A DNA stretch of 40,325 bases from Bifidobacterium breve (GCA_945860545.1 CAMAQM010000017.1:1-40325), one strand, 5' to 3'; counted from the stretch's first letter, positions 22,546 to 32,408 are shown. The notes: generated from the letters alone by a model not told the origin. A program made the numbers and translations.

Positions 22546-23367
22546 GTGGGTCTGGGTCGTCAGCTCAAGTCGTTCCGGGATCGCCGACTCCGCATTCCCG
22601 TGGCCGCTGACGCCCTCGTGCTCGATGTCGGCGGGGGCGACCAGCCGCACTGGCGGGCCGATGTGGTCGTGGACCGCTACCCCGGAGCGTCCCGCGCCGG
22701 TCAGCGCATCGCCGGCGGTGGAGCGCGCGTTGACCGACCGCTCTTCGTTGCCGACGCTGCCCACCTGCCGTTCGCAACGGGTGCCTTTGACTACGTCGTG
22801 TGCTCCCACACCCTCGAGCATGTGCCTGACCCCGCTGCAGCGGTCGCCGAACTGTGTCGGGTTGCATCCGCCGGGTACATCGAGGTGCCCGAGGCTGGTG
22901 CATCGAAGGTGCTCGACTTCCCCACCCACCTGTGGTGGTGTTCGCTCGACGACGGCACGCTCGTGTTCCGGGCGAAGCACAGCCATGACTTCGATGGTGA
23001 CATTGCCCGCTTCGTGGCTGACCCCGAGGTCCGCAGAGCGGTTGCGTCGTTGCTGGCCCGGAACTTCGACCGCACCGTCGTGTGCCTGCAGTGGGACAGG
23101 ACCGTCGACGTCCGCGTCGAGGGTGAACCCGACGAGTCGTTGATGACCGTGTCGGACGACGTGTTGCCTGCGCCACCGGCGCTCGCCGTGCTCAGCAGGT
23201 TTTCCACCGCTCAGATTGGGCATCGACTGTGGTCACGACGGCGCCGCAGGCGCCCGTTGCATTTCGGCGACATCCTCACCAACGCCGAGTTCGGTCCGCT
23301 CGACGCGGCGGTGACGGTCGGGGTGCACGAGGCCCGTAGTGGAGCGGTTGACCCGTCACCAGGGTGA
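22546..23367 (+). CDS. SAM-dependent methyltransferase (type 11-like)
   Basis: This 273-residue protein has a class I methyltransferase N-terminal domain. Motif I is LVLDVGGGDQPHW, with VVDRYPGA binding the ribose and FVADAAHLPFATGAFDYVVC plus SHTLEHVPDP as motifs II-III. The C-terminal half (DFPTHLWWCSLDDGTLVFRA, SRFSTAQIGHRLW) is shared by methyltransferases encoded in polysaccharide loci. The substrate is probably a glycan or its lipid-linked precursor. The frame is open upstream, but GGGGAGG places the start at 22546. The gene ends 12 bases inside the convergent FkbM gene. Confidence 0.85.
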   Translation: MGLGRQLKSFRDRRLRIPVAADALVLDVGGGDQPHWRADVVVDRYPGASRAGQRIAGGGARVDRPLFVADAAHLPFATGAFDYVVCSHTLEHVPDPAAAVAELCRVASAGYIEVPEAGASKVLDFPTHLWWCSLDDGTLVFRAKHSHDFDGDIARFVADPEVRRAVASLLARNFDRTVVCLQWDRTVDVRVEGEPDESLMTVSDDVLPAPPALAVLSRFSTAQIGHRLWSRRRRRRPLHFGDILTNAEFGPLDAAVTVGVHEARSGAVDPSPG

Positions 23368-24162
23368 CCAGGTGCTGTCGGGGTGCACCCAGGCGACGTC
23401 GTTGAGCCACGTTGGCCCTCGCACCACCATGCCGAGGTAGCCACGCTCGAGCGCGTCGGTGCGGTGCCGTTGCTGCCATTCCCGCAGGTCGAAGTCGCTC
23501 AACGGGTGCCATCGTCCGTCGAACCACACCCGTCCTTCGTACCCGAGGTCGACCATCAGTTCCATGGATCGGCTGATGTCGGTGAAGCGATCGTCGAGTT
23601 CGACGAACACCACCGGTCGCTGGGAGGAAAGCAACGCACGGGCTCCTTCGAGGACGGCCAGTTCGTGTCCCTCGACATCGATCTTCACGAATCGGACGTC
23701 GGTGAGCGCGAGCTCGTCGATGGGGACGGTGAGGACATCGAATGACGTTGCGCTACCCCGACCTTCCTCGAGCGTGGCCGTTCCCTCCGAGCCGACCCCC
23801 AGCGACGGCAGGTGCAGCGTGGCCCGGGTGCGTCGGTTCGAGGCGGCGAACTCGTGCACCGTCACATTGGGCCGCACCGACCGACGCAGTGCCTCCGCAA
23901 GCGAGGGATTCGGTTCCAGCGTGGTCACCGACTGCAGCCGGCGCGACAGGTGGTAGGTCCACGGTCCGTACCAGGCGCCGACGTCGAGCGCAGAGCCGTT
24001 CGGATCGCAACGATCAACCAGCACGGGCATGGCGGGCTCAGCTCGATGGTGGACGCGGGCGATGGCGCCATGGACCAGCCTCGGCGGTGCCAGCGACATC
24101 GACCTGGCGAGGATCCGGGTCGGCAGGCCGGGGCGGGTGCTCGTCGGGGTTGCTGACTCCAT
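23356..24162 (-). CDS. FkbM-family methyltransferase
   Basis: This 268-residue protein has FkbM-type SAM-binding motifs: ALDVGAWYGPWTYHLSRRL, LEPNPSLAEALRR, and later RFVKIDVEGHELAVLEGARAL. The last is the family hallmark. Such enzymes O-methylate sugars of surface polysaccharides or natural products. The ATG at 24162 is chosen over the ATG at 24177 because GGAGAGG lies six bases before it. It is the only minus-strand gene in the left half of the island, divergent from the next methyltransferase. Confidence 0.88.
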   Translation of the reverse strand: MESATPTSTRPGLPTRILARSMSLAPPRLVHGAIARVHHRAEPAMPVLVDRCDPNGSALDVGAWYGPWTYHLSRRLQSVTTLEPNPSLAEALRRSVRPNVTVHEFAASNRRTRATLHLPSLGVGSEGTATLEEGRGSATSFDVLTVPIDELALTDVRFVKIDVEGHELAVLEGARALLSSQRPVVFVELDDRFTDISRSMELMVDLGYEGRVWFDGRWHPLSDFDLREWQQRHRTDALERGYLGMVVRGPTWLNDVAWVHPDSTWSPW

Positions 24163-24268
24163 GGCATCCCTCTCCATTCAGCTGGGCGGTGTGGATCTGT
24201 CGTTCGGTGTTGGGCCGGAGGTGGGAACCAGAGAGGCTGGCAGCCCCACGACAAGGTGAGCGCTCGGT

Positions 24269-24277
24269 TACCATACT
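24269..24277 (+). promoter_or_regulatory. Putative -10 region TACCATACT
   Basis: The stretch contains two overlapping TANNNT-like hexamers, 24 bases before the GTG at 24301. The same CCATACT string precedes the alcohol dehydrogenase gene at 12220-12226. Confidence 0.4.
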
Positions 24278-24300
24278 GGGGTGTTAAGGGGTTCAGCAGC

Positions 24301-24915
24301 GTGAGTCGGAGTCGGTCGGCCTTTGCCCGCGTCGCCTCCAACCCGCTCGTCTATCGTGCCCACACCGCCCTGCTCGGGCGCGCACGACTCGAGGCTGCGA
24401 TTGCTCCGGTTGTGGCGCGGGTTGCCTCTCCGGTCGACGACGGAACGGTCGTCGACGTGGGAGGTGGTGTCGCCCCGTACCGGTCACTGTGGCCGCCATC
24501 GTGGACGTACTACGTCGTCGACCCCGATGAACGGGTCGCCGACCTCACCGACGACACCGGGACGATCCGTCGACTCACCGGTGCCGCCGAGCGGGTGCCC
24601 CTCGGCGACGCCACTGCCGACAACGTGTTCATGTCGGCGGTCTCGCATCATCTCGACGACGCCACGTGGGAGGCGTCGCTGGTGGAGGTGCGGCGGCTGC
24701 TCAAGCCTGACGGCGCGTTCCTGTTCCTCGACGGCGTGTGGAACCCCCGTCGATGGGTGTCCCGTGTTGGCTGGTTCGCCGACGGCGGTCGCCACCCCCG
24801 ATCGACGGAGACACTCGAAGGGGACATCGGCGACGTCCTGACCATCGAGTCCGTCGATCGCCTGACCCTGCTGCACGATGTGGTGATCGTCGTCGCCCGA
24901 GGGGAACGTGTGTGA
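24301..24915 (+). CDS. SAM-dependent class I methyltransferase
   Basis: This 204-residue protein has motif I VVDVGGGVAPYRSLW, acidic motif II YYVVDPDERV, and later VPLGDATADNVFMSAVSHHL and RRLLKPDGAFLFLDGVW. It is a typical small methyltransferase of polysaccharide loci. GTG codons at 24256 and 24301 are both in frame; the second lies correctly behind the TACCATACT box and is preferred. Its stop overlaps the GT2 start (GTGA), making an operon with the two glycosyltransferases and the AftD-like gene. Confidence 0.85.
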   Translation: MSRSRSAFARVASNPLVYRAHTALLGRARLEAAIAPVVARVASPVDDGTVVDVGGGVAPYRSLWPPSWTYYVVDPDERVADLTDDTGTIRRLTGAAERVPLGDATADNVFMSAVSHHLDDATWEASLVEVRRLLKPDGAFLFLDGVWNPRRWVSRVGWFADGGRHPRSTETLEGDIGDVLTIESVDRLTLLHDVVIVVARGERV

Positions 24916-25862
24916 CGACACCAGACCGTCATCTCGCCGACACCGCGCCCGGGCCATCATCGGACCGCCCCGGACTACCGCTCAGCGTGGTCGTCCCGAT
25001 GTTCAACGAGGCGGCGTCCTTGCCGGCCCTCGCCGAGGCCATCCGACGCTGGTTCGACCCTGCAACCACCCAGTTCGTGTTCGTCGATGACGGGAGCACC
25101 GACACGACCGCCGAGGTGGCCGACGGCATCGCCGCCGGACTTCCGCACGCCGTCGTTGTGCGACTGGCGCTCAACGCCGGCAAGGGTGCGGCCGTGCGCG
25201 CCGGGGTGGCGGAGGCCACGGGAGCGCTCGTGATGTTCATGGACGCCGATCTCGCCGTCGACCTCGGGTGTCTCGACGAGCTGCTGTCCGCCCTCGATGG
25301 TGTCGACGTGGCCATCGGTTCACGATCACTCGACGGAGCCTCGGCGGTGGGTTCGACCCCGCTGCGGGTGCTGATGGGACGCACGTTCAGCCTCATCGGC
25401 AGGGTGGTCGGCCGGACCGGTGTCCGGGACTCCCAGTGCGGGTTCAAGTCGTTCCGGAGCGAGGCCGCAACGATCCTCTTCGGGCTGTCCCGCGTGGATG
25501 GATTCGCCTTTGACGCCGAGGTCCTCCGACTGGCCCGCCAGCTGGACTTCCGGGTGGTTGAGATCCCCGTGGTTTGGGTGGCGCAGCCGGGTTCGAACGT
25601 GCGTCCGGTTCGAGATTCGACCCGCGCCCTGTTCGACACGTTGGTGATGCGTGTTCGCACGGGCCGACGGCACACCCGCCGTCGCGCCACCGAGCTGGGC
25701 TGGGCACCCCGGCCACACACCCGTCCCAGCCCGGGCCCGGGTGACGTGGTCGACTCGGACCTCGCTCGGCCTGGGGTGGATCCCGGAGTCGGCCGAGACG
25801 TGTCGGCCGGAGCCCCGCTGCGATCGCCGGTGCGTGGCCCGTCGCCGTCGGCGCAGGGCTGA
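24912..25862 (+). CDS. Family 2 glycosyltransferase (dolichyl-phosphate mannose synthase-like)
   Basis: This 316-residue GT-A enzyme shows LSVVVPMFNEAASLPALAEA, FVFVDDGSTDTTAEVADG, the metal-binding MDADLAVDL, and DSQCGFKSFRSEAATILF. This set is typical of polyprenyl-phosphate sugar synthases (DPM1/DpgS-like). It would make a lipid-linked hexose donor for GT-C enzymes such as the AftD-like protein encoded two genes downstream. No C-terminal membrane domain is present; instead the last 70 residues are Pro/Arg-rich and look disordered. Confidence 0.9.
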   Translation: MTTPDRHLADTAPGPSSDRPGLPLSVVVPMFNEAASLPALAEAIRRWFDPATTQFVFVDDGSTDTTAEVADGIAAGLPHAVVVRLALNAGKGAAVRAGVAEATGALVMFMDADLAVDLGCLDELLSALDGVDVAIGSRSLDGASAVGSTPLRVLMGRTFSLIGRVVGRTGVRDSQCGFKSFRSEAATILFGLSRVDGFAFDAEVLRLARQLDFRVVEIPVVWVAQPGSNVRPVRDSTRALFDTLVMRVRTGRRHTRRRATELGWAPRPHTRPSPGPGDVVDSDLARPGVDPGVGRDVSAGAPLRSPVRGPSPSAQG

Positions 25863-25868
25863 GGCGCC

Positions 25869-26936
25869 GTGCGCATCGCGATCCTGTCGTGGCGGGACAC
25901 CATCCACCCGTTGGCGGGAGGGGCCGAGGTCGTCGTGGACAAGTTGGCCAAGGGTCTCGTGGGGCGTGGTCACGAGGTTGTCGCTGCCGTCGGCGGACCG
26001 GTTGGCGACCATCCCTATCCGGTGGTTGACGCCGGCGGCACCTACAGCCAGTTCCTGCGCATGCCGGTGACCTTCCATCGTCGGCTGGGTCGCTGCGACG
26101 TCGTCCTCGAGTCTGTCAACGGCATCCCGCACTTCGCCAGGGTGTGGCAGGGCGCGCCGGTCGTTGGACTGTCCCACCACGTGCACCTTGAGCAGTGGGC
26201 CATGTCGTTCCCTGCATCGCTTGCCGTGGTGGGCCGGACGGTCGAGGCCCGCCTCGCACCGGTGGTGTACCGGAATCGAGCGATGATCGCCGTGTCGTCG
26301 TCGACGGCGGAACGCCTTGGTGCGCTGGGGTACACCGACGTGACGGTGGTGGAGATGGGGGTGAGTCCGCCGCCGCTGGGTGTCGAGCAGTCGCCGTCGC
26401 CCCGTTTCGTGGTGCTCGGCCGGCTGGTTGCCCACAAGCGCGTCGAACGCGCCATCGAGCTGTGGGAGCAGGTGCGGCCCCACACCGGTGGTGAGCTGGT
26501 CGTCGTCGGGGACGGGCCACTGCGCTCCCAACTCGAGGCCCGGGCTGGTGAAGGGGTGCGCTTCACCGGCTTCGTCGATGACGCGTCTAAGGGCCGGGAG
26601 CTGTCCTCGGCGTGGCTGCTCGTGCACCCGGCGCATCATGAGGGCTGGGGCATGGTCATCATGGAGGCCGCCGCCGCCGGTGTGCCCACCCTCGCCTACG
26701 ACGTGGACGGGGTGCGGAACTCCGTGGTGGATGGCGTCACCGGTGTCCTGGCGCAGAGCGACGACGACTTCGTGGCGGCGTGGATCCGGTTGGCCACCGA
26801 CGCCGTCGAGCGTCGATCGCTCGGGGATGCGGCGGTGGCGCGTGCCGGTGGCATGACCTGGGACCACGCAGTCTCGGGCGTCGAGGCCGTGCTGGCGGCG
26901 GCGTGCCGACCCCGGACCGGTTCGTCCGCCGAGTAG
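25869..26936 (+). CDS. Family 4 glycosyltransferase
   Basis: This 355-residue GT-B enzyme has the N-terminal LSWRDTIHPLAGGAEVVVDK, which includes the glycine loop. The C-terminal donor-binding domain has VVLGRLVAHKRVERAIELW and the EX7E-type motif region HEGWGMVIMEAAAAGVPTLA. It probably transfers a sugar to a lipid-linked or polymer acceptor on the cytoplasmic side. It starts with GTG six bases after the GT2 stop and ends five bases before the AftD-like gene. Its first residues resemble the GT part of the chimera at 18875, so that fragment came from a similar gene. Confidence 0.92.
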   Translation: MRIAILSWRDTIHPLAGGAEVVVDKLAKGLVGRGHEVVAAVGGPVGDHPYPVVDAGGTYSQFLRMPVTFHRRLGRCDVVLESVNGIPHFARVWQGAPVVGLSHHVHLEQWAMSFPASLAVVGRTVEARLAPVVYRNRAMIAVSSSTAERLGALGYTDVTVVEMGVSPPPLGVEQSPSPRFVVLGRLVAHKRVERAIELWEQVRPHTGGELVVVGDGPLRSQLEARAGEGVRFTGFVDDASKGRELSSAWLLVHPAHHEGWGMVIMEAAAAGVPTLAYDVDGVRNSVVDGVTGVLAQSDDDFVAAWIRLATDAVERRSLGDAAVARAGGMTWDHAVSGVEAVLAAACRPRTGSSAE

Positions 26937-26941
26937 GACTC

Positions 26942-29900
26942 GTGGAGCCAGCGGCCCAGGGAGGCGACGCCACGCCGCGTTGGTGGCTGGCGGTGGCGTC
27001 GCTGCCGCTGGTGGCGGGAGCGTTCGCGCAGCGGTTCGGGGAGGTGGTCAGCCAGACGCGTCTCGACCGGGTGCTCGATCCGCTCGCCGCGATGGCTCGC
27101 ACCCTGAACCTGTGGGATCCCACCACCGACATGGGGACGGTGCCGAACCAGGCCGTCGGCTACCTCGTGTCCTTCGACGTGCCGTTCGCCATCGGCCGGC
27201 TCGTCGGGGCGCCGGTGTGGGTCGTCGACCGGCTGGTGGTGGCCGCCGTTCTCGTTGCTGCCCTGTGGGGTTTCGTCCGTCTCGTCGACGCGCTCGGCGT
27301 GGGTCGCCCGCTGACCAGGCTGGCCGGGGGGATCGCGTTCGCCCTCGCTCCGGTGGTGCTGAGCCGTGTGGGGTGGCGTCTGCCCGAGGCGGTGGCACCC
27401 GCGCTGCTCCCGTTGCTGCTGTTGCCACTGGTCCGCGGCGCGCGGGGCGGTTCCACCCGAGTGGCTGCCGCGCGTTCCGGCGTGGTGGTGGCCGTCATCG
27501 GCGGTGCCAACGCCATCGTCACGCTGTCGGTACTCGCCGTGCCGTTGCTCTACCTCCTCACCCGTCAGCGCGGCCCGAGGCGGGCCAGCCTGGTGCGGTG
27601 GTGGCTGCTGTCGGTCGTGCTCGCCGTGGCGTTGTGGGCGCCGTCACTGTGGTTCCTCCGTCGATTCGGGGCGGACCTCGTCACCTACACCGAGCCGGTG
27701 GCGACCACGACGGCGCCCGCCACCCTGTTCAACGTCCTGCGCGGCTCGGCCGACTGGCTCGTGGCGCTCGACGGCGGACAGTTCATTCCGGCTGCATCCA
27801 CGCTGGCACTGCGGGTCGTCCCCATCATTGCCGTGGGTATCGTTGTGGGGTTCGGCCTCGGGGGTCTGGCATCGCGCCATCTGCCCGAGCGACGGTTCCT
27901 CGTCGCCACGCTCGTGGCAGGTGTGCTGGTGCTCGTCGGTGCCACATCCGGCTGGTTCGGGAACCCGCTCGCCGAGCCATACCGGTGGGCATTGACCGGT
28001 CCGCTGTTCGTCTTCCGCAACGTGTACAAGTTCTCGGGACTGGTGGCGCTGCCGGTATGTATCGGGTTCACCCACGCGCTTGCGATCGGCGCCGAGTGGC
28101 TGGGACGTCGTCTGCACGCCCGCTCGATGCGGCTGGCGGCGTCGGGGCTGGTGGCGGTCGTGCTGGTTGGCGCCGCCTGGCCGGTCGTAACCGGCACGCT
28201 CACCCGACCACCCGGGTTCGCCGAGGAACCCCCGGCGTGGATCGAGGCCAAGGCCTGGCTTGATGCGCGCGCCGACGGTCGGGTGCTGGTGGTGCCCGGA
28301 CAGACCGAGGCGCTCTACGACTGGGGTCGGACGAGCCAGCTGCCGCTGCAGTGGGACAGCGACGTCCGCTGGGCGACGCGCAGCCAGATCCCCCTGTCGG
28401 GGGCGCCAGCGGGGCAGTACCTCGACGCCGTCGAACTCGCCATCGAGCGAGGTGGGACGCCCGGGCTGCTCGACTTCCTCCGACGAGGGGGGTTCAGCCA
28501 GGTGGTCGTTCCCAACGACTCGGTCCCAGACGGGGCCGGGCTGCCCGACCCCGAGCGGGTGGCTCAGGCACTCGCAAGCAGTGGCCTCGAACAGGTTGCG
28601 GCGTTCGGCGAGTCGGGGTTCGGCTTCGGCGACCGACGTCAGCTCGAGGTGTGGGACGTGCCGGGGTCGGCGCTCGTGTCGATGTACCCGGTGGCGTCGG
28701 CATCGTGGCTGAGTGGCGACGTCGAGTCGGTGCTGTCGGTTCCCGAGTCGGCGTTCGGCGACCGGGCGTGGGTGCTGGTTCGTGACGGTGTGCCCGCCGG
28801 CGTGACACTCGACAACTGGTTGGTCACCGACGGCAACCAGCGGGTGGCGCTCGAGTTCGGGCTGAACCGCAACAACCGCAGCCCAGTGCTCGGTCCCTTC
28901 GAGGACGACGTCGACGGTCGCCCGGTGCAGGGACGCCGCTGGGTGGACGACGACGTGACCCACCAGACGACGCTGGATCTCGATGGTGTGCGTACGCTCA
29001 CCGCGTCGTCGATCGGGCCCGGACCGCTCGTGCGGGCGTCACCAGCGGTGCAGCCCGCCAACGTGTTCGACGGTGATGTCGACACGGTCTGGCTGCCGGC
29101 GCGCCTGCTCACCGCCGGGGTCGACCAGTGGGGGGATGAGGACCCGTGGATCGACGTGACGTTTGACGAGCCCCGCCAGGTGGAGCCACTCGGGATCACG
29201 CTGCGGTTCGGGGTGTTCCGCGACCGGGAGCCGGTGCGGGTGACGGTCACCACCGACTCGGGTTGGCGCACCACCGAACTCGCACCGGTCACCGATCGGC
29301 AGGAGCTCGCCATCGCCCCCGGGCCGACCACGGGACTGCGGATTGCCCTCGACCGGAGTTCCCTTCACGCTGGCGGGGACTGGGTGGGGATCGCCGAGGT
29401 CGACCTTCCCGGTGCGCCGCCGATCCGTCGCCTGCGGACACCGGCCGAACTGGAAGGGCAGTTCGCTGCGCCGTCGGCCAACGACCCCGCGTGGGTCCTC
29501 ACCCGCAACCGAGCGTCGTCACTTGCGACGGTCGGGCTGAACGCCGAGCCTGCGATCGCCCGCCGGTTCACGGTTCCGAAGGCGATGGAGGTCGGGATCG
29601 AGGCCAGCGCGTCGGTGGCGCGCCGCAACGAACTCGTGACGGCACTGGGGTCGGCCGGTTCGCTGACCGTGACCGCCAACGCCACGTTGGCCGATCGCGG
29701 CCGCCTCGCACCTCGCAACCTCGTGGATGCCGACCCCACCACCATCTGGCGCAGCGGTGGCCGCACCGGCGAGGAACGTGCTGCGTTCGCCCGTGTGACG
29801 CTGGGATGGCAGGGCGAGCGTGTCATCGACCGGTTCATCCTCGACGTGCCCGGCGACCTCGCCACCCCGGCAACGGCGCTCGTGTCGATGGGTGACGACG

Positions 29901-30973
29901 TCCGCCTCGCACCGGTGGAGGCTGACGGGTCGGTCCGGTTCGCACCGCTGCGCGGTAACCGGCTGGTCATCGGCCTGCTCTACCCGCCGACTCCTGACGG
30001 GACGCCGCCGGCAGACATCGGCCTCGCCGGAATCGATGTGCCCGCCCTCGCCGACCTGACCCTGCCACCGATCGATCCGACCGACGTGGTCACCATCTCG
30101 TGTGACGCCGGCCCGACGGTGCGGGTGGGGGGGACCGAGGTGCGGTTCTCGGCGACGGTGCCGCTTGGTGCGCTGCTGGACAGCGACACGTTCGCCATGC
30201 AGCCGTGTGACACCACGACGGTGGCACTGCCCGCCGGCGACATCGAGCTCGACGCCACCGACGGCACGAACGGCGTTGCCCTTGACCAGGTCGTCCTGGG
30301 GAGTCCGCCGCTGCTGTCGACCGACACGGGCGTGTCGCGCCCGGTCACCGTCGACGGGTGGGCGAGCAACGACCGGCGCGTGACGGTCGGCCCCGGGGAA
30401 GCCGGTCTGCTCGTCGTGCCCGAGACCTTCAACGAGGGGTGGGAGGCCTCGCTGGACGGCGTTGCCCTTGCTGCGCTGCAGATTGATGGCTGGCGGCAGG
30501 GGTTCGTCGTCCCCGCCGGTGCGGGAGGGGCGATCGACCTCCGCTTCGCCCCCAACGGTCCCTTCCGGTGGTCGGTGGCGCTGGGCCTAGGACTGCTCGT
30601 CGTGCTGGTGCTCGCCGCCGTACTGCCATCCCGACGACCGCACCCCGGCCGTCCGCTCGAGGCGGGCACCTGGAGCCAGCCGCTGGCGGCAGGCGGCGCA
30701 GTGGTGGCGTCGGTGTGGGCCAGCGGTGTGCTGGCCGTGCTGTTGGTCCCGCTGTGGTGGATCGGCCGGCGGCGGCCAGCGATGCTCGGCGGGGTCGCCG
30801 CCGGGTCCTTCATCGCTGCAGCGGTGACGGTGGTGGTGTTCAAGCGCTCGCTCGCGCCATGGGTGCCCTGGTGGGAGGTGGCGCCGATTCCGGTGACGAT
30901 CCTGTCGGCGGTGGCGTTGGTGTCGGTGGTGGTGGCGGCGCTGGTTGACCGGCAGGGCTCAGGCGACGACTGA
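26942..30973 (+). CDS. AftD-like GT-C arabinofuranosyltransferase family protein
   Basis: This 1343-residue membrane protein has about ten or more N-terminal helices. An acidic GT-C loop lies near residue 35 (RVLDPLAAMARTLNLWDPTT, then NQAVGYLVSFDVPF), the style of the AftD/DUF3367 family. In mycobacteria AftD adds alpha-1,3-arabinofuranose to arabinogalactan from a polyprenyl donor. Two discoidin-like carbohydrate-binding regions follow (about 690-815, VFDGDVDTVWLPARLL; about 905-1020, LVDADPTTIWRSGG). Four C-terminal helices end the protein. The GTG at 26942 has AGGA four bases upstream. The true sugar is unknown here. The last 15 bases overlap the convergent flippase gene. Confidence 0.85.
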   Translation: MEPAAQGGDATPRWWLAVASLPLVAGAFAQRFGEVVSQTRLDRVLDPLAAMARTLNLWDPTTDMGTVPNQAVGYLVSFDVPFAIGRLVGAPVWVVDRLVVAAVLVAALWGFVRLVDALGVGRPLTRLAGGIAFALAPVVLSRVGWRLPEAVAPALLPLLLLPLVRGARGGSTRVAAARSGVVVAVIGGANAIVTLSVLAVPLLYLLTRQRGPRRASLVRWWLLSVVLAVALWAPSLWFLRRFGADLVTYTEPVATTTAPATLFNVLRGSADWLVALDGGQFIPAASTLALRVVPIIAVGIVVGFGLGGLASRHLPERRFLVATLVAGVLVLVGATSGWFGNPLAEPYRWALTGPLFVFRNVYKFSGLVALPVCIGFTHALAIGAEWLGRRLHARSMRLAASGLVAVVLVGAAWPVVTGTLTRPPGFAEEPPAWIEAKAWLDARADGRVLVVPGQTEALYDWGRTSQLPLQWDSDVRWATRSQIPLSGAPAGQYLDAVELAIERGGTPGLLDFLRRGGFSQVVVPNDSVPDGAGLPDPERVAQALASSGLEQVAAFGESGFGFGDRRQLEVWDVPGSALVSMYPVASASWLSGDVESVLSVPESAFGDRAWVLVRDGVPAGVTLDNWLVTDGNQRVALEFGLNRNNRSPVLGPFEDDVDGRPVQGRRWVDDDVTHQTTLDLDGVRTLTASSIGPGPLVRASPAVQPANVFDGDVDTVWLPARLLTAGVDQWGDEDPWIDVTFDEPRQVEPLGITLRFGVFRDREPVRVTVTTDSGWRTTELAPVTDRQELAIAPGPTTGLRIALDRSSLHAGGDWVGIAEVDLPGAPPIRRLRTPAELEGQFAAPSANDPAWVLTRNRASSLATVGLNAEPAIARRFTVPKAMEVGIEASASVARRNELVTALGSAGSLTVTANATLADRGRLAPRNLVDADPTTIWRSGGRTGEERAAFARVTLGWQGERVIDRFILDVPGDLATPATALVSMGDDVRLAPVEADGSVRFAPLRGNRLVIGLLYPPTPDGTPPADIGLAGIDVPALADLTLPPIDPTDVVTISCDAGPTVRVGGTEVRFSATVPLGALLDSDTFAMQPCDTTTVALPAGDIELDATDGTNGVALDQVVLGSPPLLSTDTGVSRPVTVDGWASNDRRVTVGPGEAGLLVVPETFNEGWEASLDGVALAALQIDGWRQGFVVPAGAGGAIDLRFAPNGPFRWSVALGLGLLVVLVLAAVLPSRRPHPGRPLEAGTWSQPLAAGGAVVASVWASGVLAVLLVPLWWIGRRRPAMLGGVAAGSFIAAAVTVVVFKRSLAPWVPWWEVAPIPVTILSAVALVSVVVAALVDRQGSGDD

Positions 30974-32296
30974 CGACGCTGCGCTCGGCCCGGTCGTGGG
31001 GGACGTGCGTGGCGCAGGGGTGAACGTGTCGACCTGCCGACGCCGTTGTCGTTGGCGGATCCCGACCACGGCCATGGCGAGCGCGCTGGCGGCGAGGTTG
31101 CCGGCCAGCCAGGCGATCGGCGCACCGTCGACACCGCGGGTGTCCACGAGGATGACCATCGGGATCAGGGTCAGCAGCGCGAACCCCACGGTGATGGCCG
31201 TCGTGCCGAAGGCGTCGGCCAGTGTGCGCATCACGGCGAGGCCGATTGATGTCACCGTCCAGGGCAGTGCGGCGAGACACAGGACGGGCAACACCTCGGC
31301 AGTGGTTCCGTAATCGGGGCCGAAGATCGCGGTGACCGCAGGTGCACCGACCCACGCAACCAGCGCAGCGAACCCGGTGAGGGCGACACCCAGCACCAAT
31401 CCGGTGCGTGCCTGCCGCCGGAGGTCCGAAGGATGACGACTCGATTCACTGACCACCACCTGGCCGATGGTGTGGGGGATGAGGAAGACCACCGTCGAGA
31501 TGCTCCACGCCAGGTAGAACCCGGCGTTCTCGGCAGCGGGCACGGCGGCCGCGACGATCAAGGGCGTGACGAACTGCGGTGCCTGCGCAGCGAGACTCCC
31601 CACCCAGTTCACCGAGGCGAAGCGCCACGCAACGGCGAGGCCCTCCGGACGCACCCATGTCCACCGGCGTCGACCGCCGCGGCGCCACGCAAGGAGCGCC
31701 ACGGTGACCGCACCCGACGCCGCCGTGGGGCCCGCCATCACCAGCAGCAGGCCCAGCGGCGTGGCGGCGAGCGGGGAGAGGACGAGGGGGATGCGCACCA
31801 CCACGGTGACGAGGGTGCGCAGCACCATCCAGGGCCACGCCCGAAGGGTCATGAGGCGGATCTCGGCGAGCGTCGCCCACGAGGTGCCACCCACCAGCAG
31901 CGTGAGCAGGAGTGTCGCCATCAGTGGCCCGCGGTCGGTGAGCGGTCCCGTGGTGGAGCTGCCGAGTACGGCCGGTGCCACGAGCACGAAGGCGAGCGAG
32001 CCGACTGCGCTGGCGACGGCGGCGTACCCCAGCGTCCACCGCCACAGCCCCTCGGTCTGCTCCTCGGGTCCGTGTCCGAATCGGGCGACGGCAACGGGAA
32101 GGCCCATGCCGGTCAGGTAGGTGAGGAAGAGCACAGCGGCGAACAGTCCGGTGGCACCGCCCACCACAGCCACCGGTTGGGCCCAGGCGGCGACGGCCCA
32201 CGCCACGAATCCCCCGACGGCGAGGATGGCGGTGCTGACGAGGAACCACATCGATCCGCGCAGGACCTGACCCGGACCACCTGAAGGTTGACGCAC
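30959..32296 (-). CDS. Polysaccharide flippase (MOP superfamily)
   Basis: This 445-residue protein has about twelve membrane helices and the layout of Wzx/RfbX-type flippases: GSMWFLVSTAILAVGGFVAW at the start and PVLCLAALPWTVTSIGLAVM in the second half. It should move lipid-linked oligosaccharides across the membrane. A GTG at 32350 is also in frame, but the GTG at 32296 is preferred because TACTGT lies seven bases upstream, the leaderless spacing seen elsewhere. It is convergent with the AftD-like gene, overlapping it by 15 bases. Confidence 0.85.
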   Translation of the reverse strand: MRQPSGGPGQVLRGSMWFLVSTAILAVGGFVAWAVAAWAQPVAVVGGATGLFAAVLFLTYLTGMGLPVAVARFGHGPEEQTEGLWRWTLGYAAVASAVGSLAFVLVAPAVLGSSTTGPLTDRGPLMATLLLTLLVGGTSWATLAEIRLMTLRAWPWMVLRTLVTVVVRIPLVLSPLAATPLGLLLVMAGPTAASGAVTVALLAWRRGGRRRWTWVRPEGLAVAWRFASVNWVGSLAAQAPQFVTPLIVAAAVPAAENAGFYLAWSISTVVFLIPHTIGQVVVSESSRHPSDLRRQARTGLVLGVALTGFAALVAWVGAPAVTAIFGPDYGTTAEVLPVLCLAALPWTVTSIGLAVMRTLADAFGTTAITVGFALLTLIPMVILVDTRGVDGAPIAWLAGNLAASALAMAVVGIRQRQRRRQVDTFTPAPRTSPTTGPSAASSVVA

Positions 32297-32303
32297 GCTG
32301 CTG

Positions 32304-32309
32304 ACAGTA
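32304..32309 (-). promoter_or_regulatory. -10 element TACTGT of the flippase gene
   Basis: The minus-strand hexamer TACTGT lies seven bases before the GTG at 32296, without a ribosome binding site between. Confidence 0.35.
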
Positions 32310-32408
32310 TCGGCACCAGCCCGCCATCTGCGACCACGGGAGTCGGTCACTGGGGGCGGGTATTGGGTTGCCCTTCGCAGTGATCTCCGGGGTCTCTGTG
32401 TCAGCGGC

